Below are positions 34,485 to 44,338 of a DNA stretch of 64,000 nt, piece after piece; position 1 is the first letter of the stretch, and each line of letters begins with the position of its first letter. Made by a program: the position numbers and the translations under genes. The notes beneath the pieces are model-generated. The model worked only from the letters and a program-made list of their open reading frames with translations. It did no database searches and was not told the DNA's origin. The stretch is from JASEGV01 sp947085405 (lineage in GTDB: Bacteria; Bacteroidota; Ignavibacteria; UBA10030; BY39), in the NCBI GenBank assembly GCA_947085405.1, contig CAMTWO010000019.1, forward strand, positions 38,972 to 102,971, given 5' to 3'.

Positions 34485-37196
34485 TTGTTTCCATTTATAA
34501 AAAATGTAAACATGCTGATTTTCTTTTTTGGATGTTGCTTTTTCACTCAAACAATTTTCCCACAACAAAAACATATTTTACTTTCTGAATATCGTAAAAC
34601 CGATCTGCAAAATAATGGTCAATTGAAAGTCGGGCTCGTATTGAGCGGCGGCGGGGCACGAAGTTTGGCACAAATCGGAGTTCTCAAAGTTTTTGAAAAG
34701 TACAATATTCCTATCAACCTGATTGTTGGCAACAGTATGGGAGCGATCATTGGCGGGTTATACTCTGCCGGCTACTCTGCTGCTGATTTGGAAAATATCG
34801 TCCTCTCTACCAATTGGTCAGAAATCCTTTCGCTTACCGACGAAACGAAAAGAACCGAACTTTTTATCGATCAAAAACAATCAAAAGACAGGGGCTTCTT
34901 AATTATCCGGTTCAACGGACTCGAACCTATTATTCCATCTGCGGTTTCCGGTGGTCAAAGGGTTACAAATTTTTTGAACAAACTTGCTCTTCAAGCTCTT
35001 TATCATCCGCAACCGAGTTTTGACGATTTAAAAATTCCGTTCCGAGCAGTTGCCGCCGATATAATATCGGGCAAGCGATTCATCTTTAAGAAAGGATCAC
35101 TCTCTGAGGCGATGCGTGCGAGTGTAGGTGTACCGCTGATGTTTTATCCGTTGGAAAAAGATTCTTTTGCGTTGATAGACGGAGGCGTTGTTACTAATAT
35201 CCCTGTTGACGTTGCGAATGATGAAAACTGCAACGTTGTTTTCGTGGTGAATTCAACCAGCGAATTAATAAATTTAGAGAAACACGCCGCACCCTGGGAA
35301 GTTGCCGATCAAATAATTACGATTATGATGCAAAATTCCAATCAGGAACAGATGGCGTTGGCTGATATGGTACTCAAACCGGAAATCGGAAATCAATTAT
35401 CATCCGATTTTAGCGACGTAAAATATCTGATAAAAGCGGGGGAGGAAATTGCTGAAAAAAATATCCAAGCAATTCTATCTTTAATAGAAGAAAAAACTAC
35501 CACCAATAATCAGGACGAAGGATTAATATTCACTAACGTTTTGTATCAATTTGCGGGGGATTCCATACCGGTAGAAATTAAAAACAAAATCATAGAGAGT
35601 AAAAACAACGAAAGAGTTACGCAAAAGGAATTATTGGAAGATATTGATATTCTCTCTTCCTTAAAAATATTTCAAGATGTTCATGTCGAAATCGTTGATG
35701 ATTCTATGTTTCACCGTATTACTTACAAAACCAGATATTATCCGTTTGTAAAAAAAATAATATATTCCGGTAATGTAAATTTTGAAAACACGGAAATTGA
35801 TTCCATCTTTTCCGGATTATTGGGCGAGCGTTTTAATACAGGAAAATTTAATTTAGCCCGCGAACAACTACTTCATAAATATCGATCAAAAGGGTTTAGT
35901 CTCGCCCGAATTGATTCGATGAAAGTAGATAGTGAAAATGAATTATTATCATTCATAATTAATGAAGGGGTTATTTACCAAATACAATTTATAGGTAACG
36001 CTCATATCGCAGAATATGTTTTAAGAAGGGAATTCCCTCTAAAAAACGGAGATGTATTCCAGATAACTGCAGCAGAAAAGGGAATTTCAAATTTGAGCAG
36101 CCTTGGTTTGTTCGAGTATGTTTTGCTGGAAATTCAAAACGATGATAAACTAAATCCAATCATTGTTATAAAAGTGAAGGAAAGAGCAACTGATATTATA
36201 AAGTTAGGTGTGAATGCGAACGATGAACGCGGATTAATTTTTAACATCGATTTACGTGATGCTAACTTTCGAGGACACGGCGAAGAACTTGGAATCAATT
36301 TTTTAGTAAGTAACCGGAACAGGGTTGCCGAATTCGATTATAAAGTACGGAGAATTTTCCACAGTTATTTGACTTTTAATTTTAAATTTTATCATAACTT
36401 ACAAAATATTTTTACTTATCAAGACGAACTTATTCCTGCATCGACAGATTGGAAACGAGTACAATTTGGTGAATATCGGTTTATTAAATACGGAGGTTCA
36501 CTGAGCTTCGGCACTCAACTTGAACGGCTCGGAAATATGATGCTGGAGTATAGGCGAGAGGAACACGAAATAACGGAAATCAAAACTGGCGGTGTTTTTC
36601 CCGAAAAATATCCTATCGCGATATTCAAAGTTGCAACTACCATAGATACAAAAAACCGGATGCCATTTCCAACAGAGGGAATGTTTCTTTCAATTGCTTA
36701 TGAGTCGGCAATCAAAGAATTCGGAAGCAAATTCTCGTTTACGAAGTTAACATTGACCTTTGAAAATTACTACACTCTTTTTTCGAATCACACATTTCGA
36801 CCAAAATTATTTTTTGGAGTAGCCGATGCAACTCTTCCGCTTGCCGAACAGTATTCGTTGGGAGGAATGAATTCATTTTTTGGTTTGAGGGAGTACGACA
36901 GTCGAGGCAGACAAATTTTACTTTTTAGCGGCGAATATCGCCTTCGTTTTCCTTTTAAAATTATTTACGATACATTCTTTTCGTTCAGGTATGATATGGG
37001 AATGATATCAAGTTTACCACAGGAAATTAAGCTTGTCAACATGCGGCACGCAACCGGTTTTCAATTGGGTTTCGATTCACCCGTCGGTCCCGTATCAGCC
37101 GCAATTGGTAGAAGTTTTTATCTCCCCCAAAAAATTAAAGCTCCGCTTGCAAAAGGTCCTTGGCTTGTTTACTTTTCTATAGGTATTGATATATAA
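34485..37196 (+). CDS. Patatin-like phospholipase with POTRA and BamA-type outer-membrane barrel
   Basis: 903 aa from TTG 34485, chosen because GGAAAAG precedes it and it gives a signal peptide with a lysine (MFPFIKNVNMLIFFFGCCFF); ATG 34512 is the alternative. Patatin domain with oxyanion loop LSGGGARSLAQIGVL, nucleophile elbow GNSMGAIIGG and catalytic aspartate in ALIDGGVVTNIP. Then POTRA-like regions (YPFVKKIIYSGNVNFENTEI) and a C-terminal 16-strand-type barrel with EQYSLGGMNSFFGLREYDSR. Organised like PlpD-type type Vd secreted phospholipases. Whether the lipase is released or stays at the barrel is unknown. Confidence 0.88.
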   Translation: MFPFIKNVNMLIFFFGCCFFTQTIFPQQKHILLSEYRKTDLQNNGQLKVGLVLSGGGARSLAQIGVLKVFEKYNIPINLIVGNSMGAIIGGLYSAGYSAADLENIVLSTNWSEILSLTDETKRTELFIDQKQSKDRGFLIIRFNGLEPIIPSAVSGGQRVTNFLNKLALQALYHPQPSFDDLKIPFRAVAADIISGKRFIFKKGSLSEAMRASVGVPLMFYPLEKDSFALIDGGVVTNIPVDVANDENCNVVFVVNSTSELINLEKHAAPWEVADQIITIMMQNSNQEQMALADMVLKPEIGNQLSSDFSDVKYLIKAGEEIAEKNIQAILSLIEEKTTTNNQDEGLIFTNVLYQFAGDSIPVEIKNKIIESKNNERVTQKELLEDIDILSSLKIFQDVHVEIVDDSMFHRITYKTRYYPFVKKIIYSGNVNFENTEIDSIFSGLLGERFNTGKFNLAREQLLHKYRSKGFSLARIDSMKVDSENELLSFIINEGVIYQIQFIGNAHIAEYVLRREFPLKNGDVFQITAAEKGISNLSSLGLFEYVLLEIQNDDKLNPIIVIKVKERATDIIKLGVNANDERGLIFNIDLRDANFRGHGEELGINFLVSNRNRVAEFDYKVRRIFHSYLTFNFKFYHNLQNIFTYQDELIPASTDWKRVQFGEYRFIKYGGSLSFGTQLERLGNMMLEYRREEHEITEIKTGGVFPEKYPIAIFKVATTIDTKNRMPFPTEGMFLSIAYESAIKEFGSKFSFTKLTLTFENYYTLFSNHTFRPKLFFGVADATLPLAEQYSLGGMNSFFGLREYDSRGRQILLFSGEYRLRFPFKIIYDTFFSFRYDMGMISSLPQEIKLVNMRHATGFQLGFDSPVGPVSAAIGRSFYLPQKIKAPLAKGPWLVYFSIGIDI

Positions 37197-37197
37197 T

Positions 37198-39312
37198 ATG
37201 ACATTTTTAAATCCATTAGTTTTGTTCGGTTTAATCGGGGCTGCAATTCCTCTCATCATTCATTTACTAAATTTACGAAAACTTCGAACGATCGAATTCA
37301 GCACGTTGACTTTCTTAAAAGAACTTCAGCAAACCAAAATCCGCCGGCTTAAACTAAAGCAAATTTTACTTTTAATTATTCGTACTTTGATGGTAATTTT
37401 AATCGTATTAGCTTTTTCACGTCCAGCGTTGCGAGGTACTATATTAGGAGGTATCGGTGCACACTCGTTATCGACCGTGCTGATAATTTTAGACGACTCG
37501 TTCAGTATGATGCCTCAAGATGAGGAGGGGGAACTTTTCAAACAGTCGAAGGAATCAGCTTTAAAAATTTTGGATTTGATGAAAGAAGGGGATGAAGCTT
37601 ACATAATTAAACTATCGAATCCCGAATCGGGTGAGTTAGTCCCTTCGAACGATATTGCTATGGTAAAAACAGCGATTCGAGAGAGTAAAATTTCACAAAT
37701 TCGAAATCCGATTGAACCGGCTCTCCGCCTTTCGTCAAAAATTTTGAGTAAATCGAAAAATGCAAATAAAGAAATTTACATCATCAGCGATTTTCAGAAA
37801 ACACTATTTGAGTATCCAGATAAATCGTTAAATCAAAACTCTTCGCTATTTGCCGAAGATACGAAATTCTTTTTAATCGAAGTTGGGAAGAAAGAAATTC
37901 ATAATGTTGGAATCGATTCGGTGATTGTGCAAACCAAAATATTTGAAAAGAACAAACCGGTTACTCTTTCAGCTATAATAAAAAATTACGGCAGCATCGA
38001 ATTAAAAAATGTTGTTGCAAGTTTGTATTTCGACGGAGTGAGAGTTGCACAAAGCAGTCTCGACCTCAACACGATGGGGACGGCATCGGCGAATTTTTCT
38101 GCAATTCCAAAACGAACAGGTTTTTTAAAGGGGTATGTTGAACTTGAAACCGATGCTTTGGAATTTGATAACAGAAGATATTTTACAATCAATGTTCCTG
38201 AAAAAATCAGCGTAACATTTATCTCGAATCCCGACGAGTCGCGATTTGTGAAATTAGCTTTAACTGCAACTGCCGCCGAAAATTCTAATTTACTTTTCGA
38301 GATTAACGAATTCCTGCCATCACGCTTTCCGGTGGTAGATTTCAAAAAAACGGATGTTTTAATAATATCGAATTTCACAAATATTTCGCAAACGGATGTT
38401 CAACGTATCAAAATATTTGTTGAACAGGGGAAAGGTTTAATTTTATTTGCACCCGAAAATACTCAATTACAGAATTTTAATGGACTTTTAACTGTCTTGA
38501 GTATTCCATTCGTCGAAAGTATTGGAACTGCTAATTTTACATTCAAGGAATTAGATTTCGATCACCCTGTTTTCGAAGGAATATTTATGAAAGATAAAAA
38601 AGAGAAAGAACAACGAATCGATTCACCCGAAATTAATACATTTGCTAAACGTCAAACAGGCAGGGAGGGGCATTCGATTATCTCGATGAGTAATGGAAAT
38701 CCATTTCTTACGGAACACAAGTTCGGTAACGGAACTGTCTTGTTATACTCAATTTCTCCAAAACTATCCTGGTCGAATTTTCCACTTAAAGGAATTTTTG
38801 CCCCAATCATTTATCGTTCTGTGCATTATACTGCTGCCAATGAAAAGCTTGGTCAGTCCGTAATCGTCGGAAAGGAAATCAGTATAAAATTAAGCGGTGA
38901 TAGAACTGCGTCCGTAAAATGGAAATTAATTTCCCCCGATGGGAGCGAAGAAATTATCAGCACATTACAAAAAACAGGTGGCGGCAGCGATGTTTTGCAC
39001 TTAGGTAAACTTACAAAATCGGGTATATACGAGTTAACATCCGATGCCAGCACCGAAGCTTTGGTTGCTGTAAATGTTGATAAAGCAGAATCGGATTTGA
39101 GAAAGATTCCCAAAGAGGAGATGTCGGAATATTTTCAACGGTACAATATTAAGGAATCAAATATTGTTTCCATAACTACTAATGAGAAAATTCAGGAGAC
39201 AGTGTTGGCATCCCGATTTGGTGTGGAACTTTGGAAGTATGCTGTCATCCTCGTGCTATTCCTCGCACTTCTCGAAATGTTTATTGCATACGACCGTAGA
39301 AAAGAAAAATAA
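37198..39312 (+). CDS. BatA-type membrane protein with von Willebrand A domain
   Basis: 704 aa from ATG 37198 (MTFLNPLVLFGLIGAAIPLI). N-terminal double-transmembrane BatA domain (KIRRLKLKQILLLIIRTLMV), VWA domain with MIDAS-type DDSFSM near residue 95, a CARDB-like beta domain, a GATase-like region, and a final transmembrane helix (YAVILVLFLALLEMFIAY). Family members are found in Bacteroidota aerotolerance-type operons; role uncertain. Overlaps the hflX start. Confidence 0.85.
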   Translation: MTFLNPLVLFGLIGAAIPLIIHLLNLRKLRTIEFSTLTFLKELQQTKIRRLKLKQILLLIIRTLMVILIVLAFSRPALRGTILGGIGAHSLSTVLIILDDSFSMMPQDEEGELFKQSKESALKILDLMKEGDEAYIIKLSNPESGELVPSNDIAMVKTAIRESKISQIRNPIEPALRLSSKILSKSKNANKEIYIISDFQKTLFEYPDKSLNQNSSLFAEDTKFFLIEVGKKEIHNVGIDSVIVQTKIFEKNKPVTLSAIIKNYGSIELKNVVASLYFDGVRVAQSSLDLNTMGTASANFSAIPKRTGFLKGYVELETDALEFDNRRYFTINVPEKISVTFISNPDESRFVKLALTATAAENSNLLFEINEFLPSRFPVVDFKKTDVLIISNFTNISQTDVQRIKIFVEQGKGLILFAPENTQLQNFNGLLTVLSIPFVESIGTANFTFKELDFDHPVFEGIFMKDKKEKEQRIDSPEINTFAKRQTGREGHSIISMSNGNPFLTEHKFGNGTVLLYSISPKLSWSNFPLKGIFAPIIYRSVHYTAANEKLGQSVIVGKEISIKLSGDRTASVKWKLISPDGSEEIISTLQKTGGGSDVLHLGKLTKSGIYELTSDASTEALVAVNVDKAESDLRKIPKEEMSEYFQRYNIKESNIVSITTNEKIQETVLASRFGVELWKYAVILVLFLALLEMFIAYDRRKEK

Positions 39313-40589
39313 TGATGAACATAAATTTTACCAGCGAAAAAGAAAAATCGATAGTGGTAGGTATTAAACTTCCAAGTTTAACGCGTCAGCATGTTAATGA
39401 TTACTTGGATGAACTTGTTTTACTCGCCGATACAGCGGGCAGCGAGGTTGTGCATCGTATAGTGCAGGAGCGGGTTAGAATTGAAGCATCGACTTTTATC
39501 GGGGCAGGAAAGGCAGGGGAGATTGCAGAATTAGTTAAAGAGGAGAATATTAATTTAGTGATTTTCGACGACGACCTTTCGCGAACACAGGTTCGGAATC
39601 TTGAAAAAATTATTAACTGTAAAATTGTTGATAGAAGCGGTTTGATACTTGATATCTTTGCTTCGAGGGCGAAGTCGAAAGAAGCTATGACACAAGTTGA
39701 GTTAGCCCAGTTGCAGTACACCATAACACGGTTAACACGAATGTGGACTCACCTCTCGAAACAATACGGAGGCATCGGCACTAAAGGTCCTGGTGAAACA
39801 CAAATCGAAACCGACCGTCGTGCAATACGTAAGAGGATACAATTATTAAAAGAAAAACTTGCTCAAATTGATAAAGAGCGTGAAGTACAGCGTAAAGGCA
39901 GAAAAGATTTTACACGTATCGCACTTATCGGCTACACGAATGCGGGAAAATCGACTTTGATGAATGCTCTTGCTGATGCAGATGTATTCGTTGAAGACCG
40001 GTTGTTTGCGACACTTGATACAACGGTTCGCATAATGCAGCTTCCTCATTCTCAAAAAGTGTTGCTCTCCGACACGGTTGGCTTTATACGAAAGCTTCCC
40101 CCAAACCTGATTGCTTCGTTTAAAAGTACACTCGCCGAAGTTGTTGAAGCCGATATTCTGCTGCATGTAGTGGATGTGAGCCATCCACTTTTTGAAGAGC
40201 ATATACAAACAGTAATATCTACAATCGAAGAGTTAGGAGCGGAATCAAAAACATCAATTTTAGTTTTTAATAAAATTGATGCCCTTACCGATCGAACAAT
40301 TTTGAATGAGTTCACTAAAAAGTTCGCCGGTTCCATTGCTGTTTCTGCATTAAGAGGAATTAATATTCCGGCGCTAAAAGAAAAATTGTTTAGTTATGTA
40401 TCGGAAGAATTTATTGAACGGGTTGTCGAAACTGACCATTTAAATTATAAAGTCATCTCTAAACTTCACGATATCGGTGAAATATTAGAAAAGAAGTTTG
40501 GTAATAAAAAAGTGTCAATCAAAATACGGTTCAATAAAAAGCGTTTGGGCGACTTCGAAAAACTAGTAGCAAAAATAAAAAAAAAGTAA
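39312..40589 (+). CDS. hflX: Ribosome-associated GTPase HflX
   Basis: 425 aa. N-terminal HflX domain with FIGAGKAGEIAEL, coiled coil, GGIGTKGPGETQIETDRR, and GTPase motifs G1 GYTNAGKSTL, G3 DTVGFIRKLP, G4 NKID. Splits and rescues stalled ribosomes in known relatives. Start shares one base with the previous stop; a second ATG follows directly at 39315. Confidence 0.96.
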   Translation: MMNINFTSEKEKSIVVGIKLPSLTRQHVNDYLDELVLLADTAGSEVVHRIVQERVRIEASTFIGAGKAGEIAELVKEENINLVIFDDDLSRTQVRNLEKIINCKIVDRSGLILDIFASRAKSKEAMTQVELAQLQYTITRLTRMWTHLSKQYGGIGTKGPGETQIETDRRAIRKRIQLLKEKLAQIDKEREVQRKGRKDFTRIALIGYTNAGKSTLMNALADADVFVEDRLFATLDTTVRIMQLPHSQKVLLSDTVGFIRKLPPNLIASFKSTLAEVVEADILLHVVDVSHPLFEEHIQTVISTIEELGAESKTSILVFNKIDALTDRTILNEFTKKFAGSIAVSALRGINIPALKEKLFSYVSEEFIERVVETDHLNYKVISKLHDIGEILEKKFGNKKVSIKIRFNKKRLGDFEKLVAKIKKK

Positions 40590-40600
40590 AAGGAAAAGTT

Positions 40601-41443
40601 ATGAAAACACAATTGTATCAATTAATTACGATGGTTCTAATTACGATGTTAATTGCTTTCTCATCTTTGGCGCAGGAGAGTTTTAAATTAGAATACAAAT
40701 TTGAAAAGGGGAAAACCTATCGTTACAAAGAAGTTTCATCGGGAAAGATGACGCAGGAAATGATGGGAAAAGAAATGAAGATGAGCAGCGAGGGGGAAAA
40801 GGTGGTAAAATTTATTGTGGATGATGTTTCAAACACGGGCGATATTACATTCACGGCTTCTACCGATTCGATGAAAATTTTCAGCAGTACTCCGACGGGC
40901 GATACGACGATTTATCCGAAAGAATTATTGGATAAACGTACAACGCTCACTTTTTCGAAAAAAGGAAAAAAACTTTCGGAACAAATAATTGATTCTGTTA
41001 AACAGGCGGGCAGGATGGCGAGTATGGCTCCGGCTGAACTGGTTAAATTTCCCATTCTTCCGGATGACACAATCGCTATCGGAAAAACTTGGAACTCATT
41101 AACTGTTGATACAGTCGATCGTATGGGTGGAAAAATTTTATCTACTTCGGACATTGAATATACACTCGTTGGAAAAGAGAATAAGCTTGGTTACGATTGT
41201 TTAAAAATTTCTTTTAAGGGAAAAACAGAAGCCGAAGGGAAGGCAAGTGTTCAAGGGATGGAATTGATGATTGAAGGTTCGGGAAAAATGAGCGGCAGCT
41301 TTTTTTATGATCCGAAGTTGGGAATAGTCGTTTATGAAGATACGGAAGTCGATTCCGAAATGACAATGGCAACTACCGGCGAGCAAGCAATGCTAATTCC
41401 GATTACACAATTTGCTAAGAATATACGCACGTTGGTGAAGTAA
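40601..41443 (+). CDS. Exported protein, DUF6263-like
   Basis: 280 aa with a signal peptide (MITMLIAFSSLAQ cleavage region). Mature part is beta-rich, starting FKLEYKFEKGKTYRYKEVSS and ending with a GKMSGSFFYDPKLGIVVYED strand pair. This fits periplasmic or lipoprotein-like DUF6263 proteins of unknown function. Good AAAGGAAAAG ribosome site. Its stop is adjacent to the distal end of the integron-like array. Confidence 0.75.
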   Translation: MKTQLYQLITMVLITMLIAFSSLAQESFKLEYKFEKGKTYRYKEVSSGKMTQEMMGKEMKMSSEGEKVVKFIVDDVSNTGDITFTASTDSMKIFSSTPTGDTTIYPKELLDKRTTLTFSKKGKKLSEQIIDSVKQAGRMASMAPAELVKFPILPDDTIAIGKTWNSLTVDTVDRMGGKILSTSDIEYTLVGKENKLGYDCLKISFKGKTEAEGKASVQGMELMIEGSGKMSGSFFYDPKLGIVVYEDTEVDSEMTMATTGEQAMLIPITQFAKNIRTLVK

Positions 41444-41577
41444 TAAAACGATATTTGTTTGTCGTCGCGATACATCGAAGGCGAAGTCGGAAATGGCTTT
41501 GCCTTCGACTGCGATCGTTCGGGGATCGGCGAACGGGTTTGAGAAGTGCCGGATTTCAGAGCGATAAACTGTTAGCC
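41443..41577 (-). repeat. attC-like site 4 (distal end of the cassette array)
   Basis: On the minus strand R'' GGCTAAC (41577-41571), L'' GTTTATCGCTC, then a large inner stem (TCGAAGGCAAAG / CTTCGCCTTCGA) and a weak L'-R' half ending at 41443. R'' is exactly complementary to the cassette's first bases GTTAGCC at 44345-44339. Weaker than the other sites. Confidence 0.5.
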
Positions 41578-41644
41578 AGTACAAAAGTTTGAGCGGGGCA
41601 GAATGCTTGAATTGCCACTGTTACTTGCCGGCAATTTTTTGTTT

Positions 41645-42463
41645 CTATTTACTTCCTATCCTTGATTTTTTATGTTCTTCCATCACTATTTGATAGTTAT
41701 TCAAAATTGCACCTATAAGCAAATTTAATAGTAAAAATGTAGCCACAACAAACCATGAAACATGATAGATGGTAATTATGGTTTCGTTAACATCAATGAC
41801 ATTCATTTTACTTGCTTGAACAAGATTGTATCGCAGGTCAGTCCAATCTTCCCCTGTTAGAATTCGAAAAAGAGTAAACATTGTTTCTCCCAAAGAACCA
41901 TAAGGGTCGGGTGAAATGCCGGGCGCATTAGGAACTTGGATTTTATATTCTGTTAGCGCTTTAACTTTATGAGCATCCGCTGTTGCAGCATCTGGTAACT
42001 TGAAAAGGGTAATACCTATTATTGCAAACAGATACATAAAAATAAAGAAAAATAATCCATTGTAGAATAAAGCACTTAATGAACGAATGAGAACAGAAGT
42101 CATAAGTTTTAGTTCAGGAAAAGCACGTAATAATCTAAATATTCTAAAAACACGTAGCACTCTGATGGTAGTTACGATTGTTGAGTTTTCAAAAAGTGAC
42201 TCGGGAATATAACTAATCAAAACTATTAAGAGGTCGAATATATTCCAACTGTCTGAAAAGAAATTTTTAATATTCTCTTTTGCTAACCATCTTAAAATAA
42301 TTTCAACAGTGAAAATGCCGAGGGCAATATTCTGAATAATCGAAATTATCGGACTTTTAAAATATGTTTCAACGCCGATAAAAGTACAATTGACAATTAT
42401 CACTCCGGCAATAAACCATTCAAATGCCTTGTGAAATAAAATTTTTTTGAATAATGCAATCAT
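41645..42463 (-). CDS. Voltage-gated cation channel, single-domain, Cav-like selectivity filter
   Basis: 272 aa, six-TM ion-transport protein. S4 is clear, with arginines at 101, 104, 107, 110 and 113 (TIRVLRVFRIFRLLRAF). The pore loop is FTLFRILTGEDWTDL with TGEDW at 203-207; NaChBac-type sodium channels have TLESW here, while TGEDW is found in eukaryotic calcium-channel domains. A longer S5-pore linker (HKVKALTEYKIQVPNAPG) is unusual. Overlaps the amphi-Trp gene by 4 bases, in an operon with DUF192 inside the integron-like array. Ca selectivity is inferred. Confidence 0.85.
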   Translation of the reverse strand: MIALFKKILFHKAFEWFIAGVIIVNCTFIGVETYFKSPIISIIQNIALGIFTVEIILRWLAKENIKNFFSDSWNIFDLLIVLISYIPESLFENSTIVTTIRVLRVFRIFRLLRAFPELKLMTSVLIRSLSALFYNGLFFFIFMYLFAIIGITLFKLPDAATADAHKVKALTEYKIQVPNAPGISPDPYGSLGETMFTLFRILTGEDWTDLRYNLVQASKMNVIDVNETIITIYHVSWFVVATFLLLNLLIGAILNNYQIVMEEHKKSRIGSK

Positions 42464-42681
42464 TTACTCCGCCATTTAACCTGAAATTCGAGTTCATTTT
42501 TTCCTCCTTCTCTTTCGTGTTCGATATTTACTACAGAATTTGAGGGAATAAATAATTTTTCATTTCCAACTTGAATACGAAATGGCTTTCCGGCTTCGAG
42601 CGAATCAGCGAGCCGTCTTAATTTAGATATGAATTGTTTGCGAGAATACTCTTTTTCAATATCACGATTTCTCTTCTTCAT
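42460..42681 (-). CDS. Amphi-Trp domain protein
   Basis: 73 aa. KEYSRKQFISKLRRLADSLE, then FRIQVGNEKLFIPSNSVVNI and ELEFQVKWRSK match the small amphi-Trp family, of unknown function. Translationally coupled to the channel gene (ATGA overlap), which suggests a linked role. Confidence 0.8.
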   Translation of the reverse strand: MKKRNRDIEKEYSRKQFISKLRRLADSLEAGKPFRIQVGNEKLFIPSNSVVNIEHEREGGKNELEFQVKWRSK

Positions 42682-42692
42682 TCTGTTTTCCT

Positions 42693-43232
42693 TTATTTAA
42701 TTATTTCAAATTTTATTTTATCTCCAATGTCGATTTTGTAATTATAGCAAAATCCGGCATTTACTTCAACAACGTATTGAGCAGCTTTCTCCGATGGAAT
42801 CGACATTTCACTAAGAGGTATAGTATTTTCTCGAATTGAAACAATCTCCATTGATTTATTAATAAATATTATATCAAGAGGGATATATGTATCTTTCATC
42901 CAAAATGATAAAAATTTTTCTTCTTCAAAAATAAACAGCATACCAACACTATCAGGCATCGAACGACGCCACATCAAACCTTGTGTTATTTTAGCTTTAT
43001 CATCTGCAATCTCGATGTCGATTACTTTTATTGTGTCATTTATTTCTTTTTTGATAAATACGAGTTGTCCGTTTTTTGTAAAAGTGGGTTCATAAGGTTT
43101 TGAGAATTCACTATCATTTTTTCTTTCACTACTTGTGTTATAATAAAAAAAAATAGCAAAGCTTGCTATTAAAAGTAATCCTATCGAAAACCAAATTTTT
43201 CTTTTAAGTTTCTTTTTTTTCTGCTTTTTCAT
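42693..43232 (-). CDS. DUF192-domain exported protein
   Basis: 179 aa. Lysine-rich N terminus and one transmembrane helix (IWFSIGLLLIASFAIFFYY), then the DUF192 fold: ITQGLMWRRSMPDSVGMLFI, FWMKDTYIPLDIIFINK and AAQYVVEVNAGF. DUF192 proteins are small periplasmic/extracytoplasmic beta-barrels of unknown role. First gene of the DUF192-amphi-Trp-channel operon. Confidence 0.88.
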   Translation of the reverse strand: MKKQKKKKLKRKIWFSIGLLLIASFAIFFYYNTSSERKNDSEFSKPYEPTFTKNGQLVFIKKEINDTIKVIDIEIADDKAKITQGLMWRRSMPDSVGMLFIFEEEKFLSFWMKDTYIPLDIIFINKSMEIVSIRENTIPLSEMSIPSEKAAQYVVEVNAGFCYNYKIDIGDKIKFEIIK

Positions 43233-43267
43233 AATATCTGTATTGATAAACTTAGAGAAGATAATTG

Positions 43268-44233
43268 TTAATGTGCCTTCGCACGGATTGGAAATGTTAT
43301 AGGTATGTTAAACACTCCGTTTCGCACCGATTTGACAAATTTTCGAGGTGGAATATCATACTTTACAGCTTCAAATTCGAATGTCCCTGAACATCTCATC
43401 TTTGAAAGGTCAAAAGAAGTAATAGTAATTGTTCCGGTGTGTATCGAGTCGGTTCGAAATGTACTTAAAACATCTCCACTCAGATAAGTGAGTGAACCAC
43501 TGTTCTGAGAGTTACCACCGATAGGGTAAGATTGTGGAGTATTAAAATGAGGAATTCTTATATGTAAGTAGGTGAAATTGGAATAGGTAGTGTTATTCAG
43601 AAACGCAACGATTTCAAAGCTTGTAAAATCTTGAACAATGGAATAAATAATAGCCTTTGCAGAAGGGGCTGGAGCGATTTTATCGTTTGTTAGATGTATC
43701 GAATCAATCATTGTCGTAAGATCCGTTTGGATTGGTTCTGTAACAACTTTGCCGATCTGTGTGAGTGTGTATTTTTCTTCTCTTGTGTTCTTATAGATAA
43801 GCCGAAGAGTATCACCACTTAGAAAATAAGATCCACTATCAGAACAAGTTGAAGGTGGACAAAATCTTTTTCGAAAAAAAGTGCCATTTTGTGCCCAAAG
43901 TGAATCCATTACCTGATCATTATCAAAAACAAATTTACCCGTTGCTGTTTCTACCGCTAAGCGATGTACGATTGCCGATGGTGAGATGTGAATACCTTCG
44001 ATAGGGTAATGAGGATGGTGGAGTTCAAACTCGCTTGGAATTTTTATCCACACACCTATGAGCCGATAATCAACTTGAGAAGAGGTGTCAGGTATCATAC
44101 TCTCGTCTTTGCAGGAGCTACAAAGAAATATGAACACGACCACAATCCACGGAAAATGAAATTTGAAATGATCATCAAAGTGGTCATGACGTTTCGATTT
44201 TTTATTTTGTCTTATCATTGCATCAATATCCAA
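43268..44233 (-). CDS. Probable lipoprotein, DUF6252-like C-terminal region
   Basis: 321 aa. Hydrophobic segment WIVVVFIFLCSSC with a lipobox-like cysteine followed by KDES, so probably a lipoprotein despite the long polar N terminus (start could also be the ATG at 44218). Middle part is a lipocalin-like LIGVWIKIPSEFEL / LSGDTLRLIYK pattern. C-terminal FEFEAVKYDIPPRKFVKSVR then NGVFNIPI resembles DUF6252. Lies in cassette 4 ahead of DUF192. Function unknown. Confidence 0.7.
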   Translation of the reverse strand: MDIDAMIRQNKKSKRHDHFDDHFKFHFPWIVVVFIFLCSSCKDESMIPDTSSQVDYRLIGVWIKIPSEFELHHPHYPIEGIHISPSAIVHRLAVETATGKFVFDNDQVMDSLWAQNGTFFRKRFCPPSTCSDSGSYFLSGDTLRLIYKNTREEKYTLTQIGKVVTEPIQTDLTTMIDSIHLTNDKIAPAPSAKAIIYSIVQDFTSFEIVAFLNNTTYSNFTYLHIRIPHFNTPQSYPIGGNSQNSGSLTYLSGDVLSTFRTDSIHTGTITITSFDLSKMRCSGTFEFEAVKYDIPPRKFVKSVRNGVFNIPITFPIRAKAH

Positions 44234-44338
44234 TGAAAATGTAAGAAATATTAATTATTTTTCAAAACTTTAAGTTACCAAAATTTAAAAAAGCAAAAAA
44301 TCATTTTCCATTCTGCACCACACAAGCAACGGCATGAC

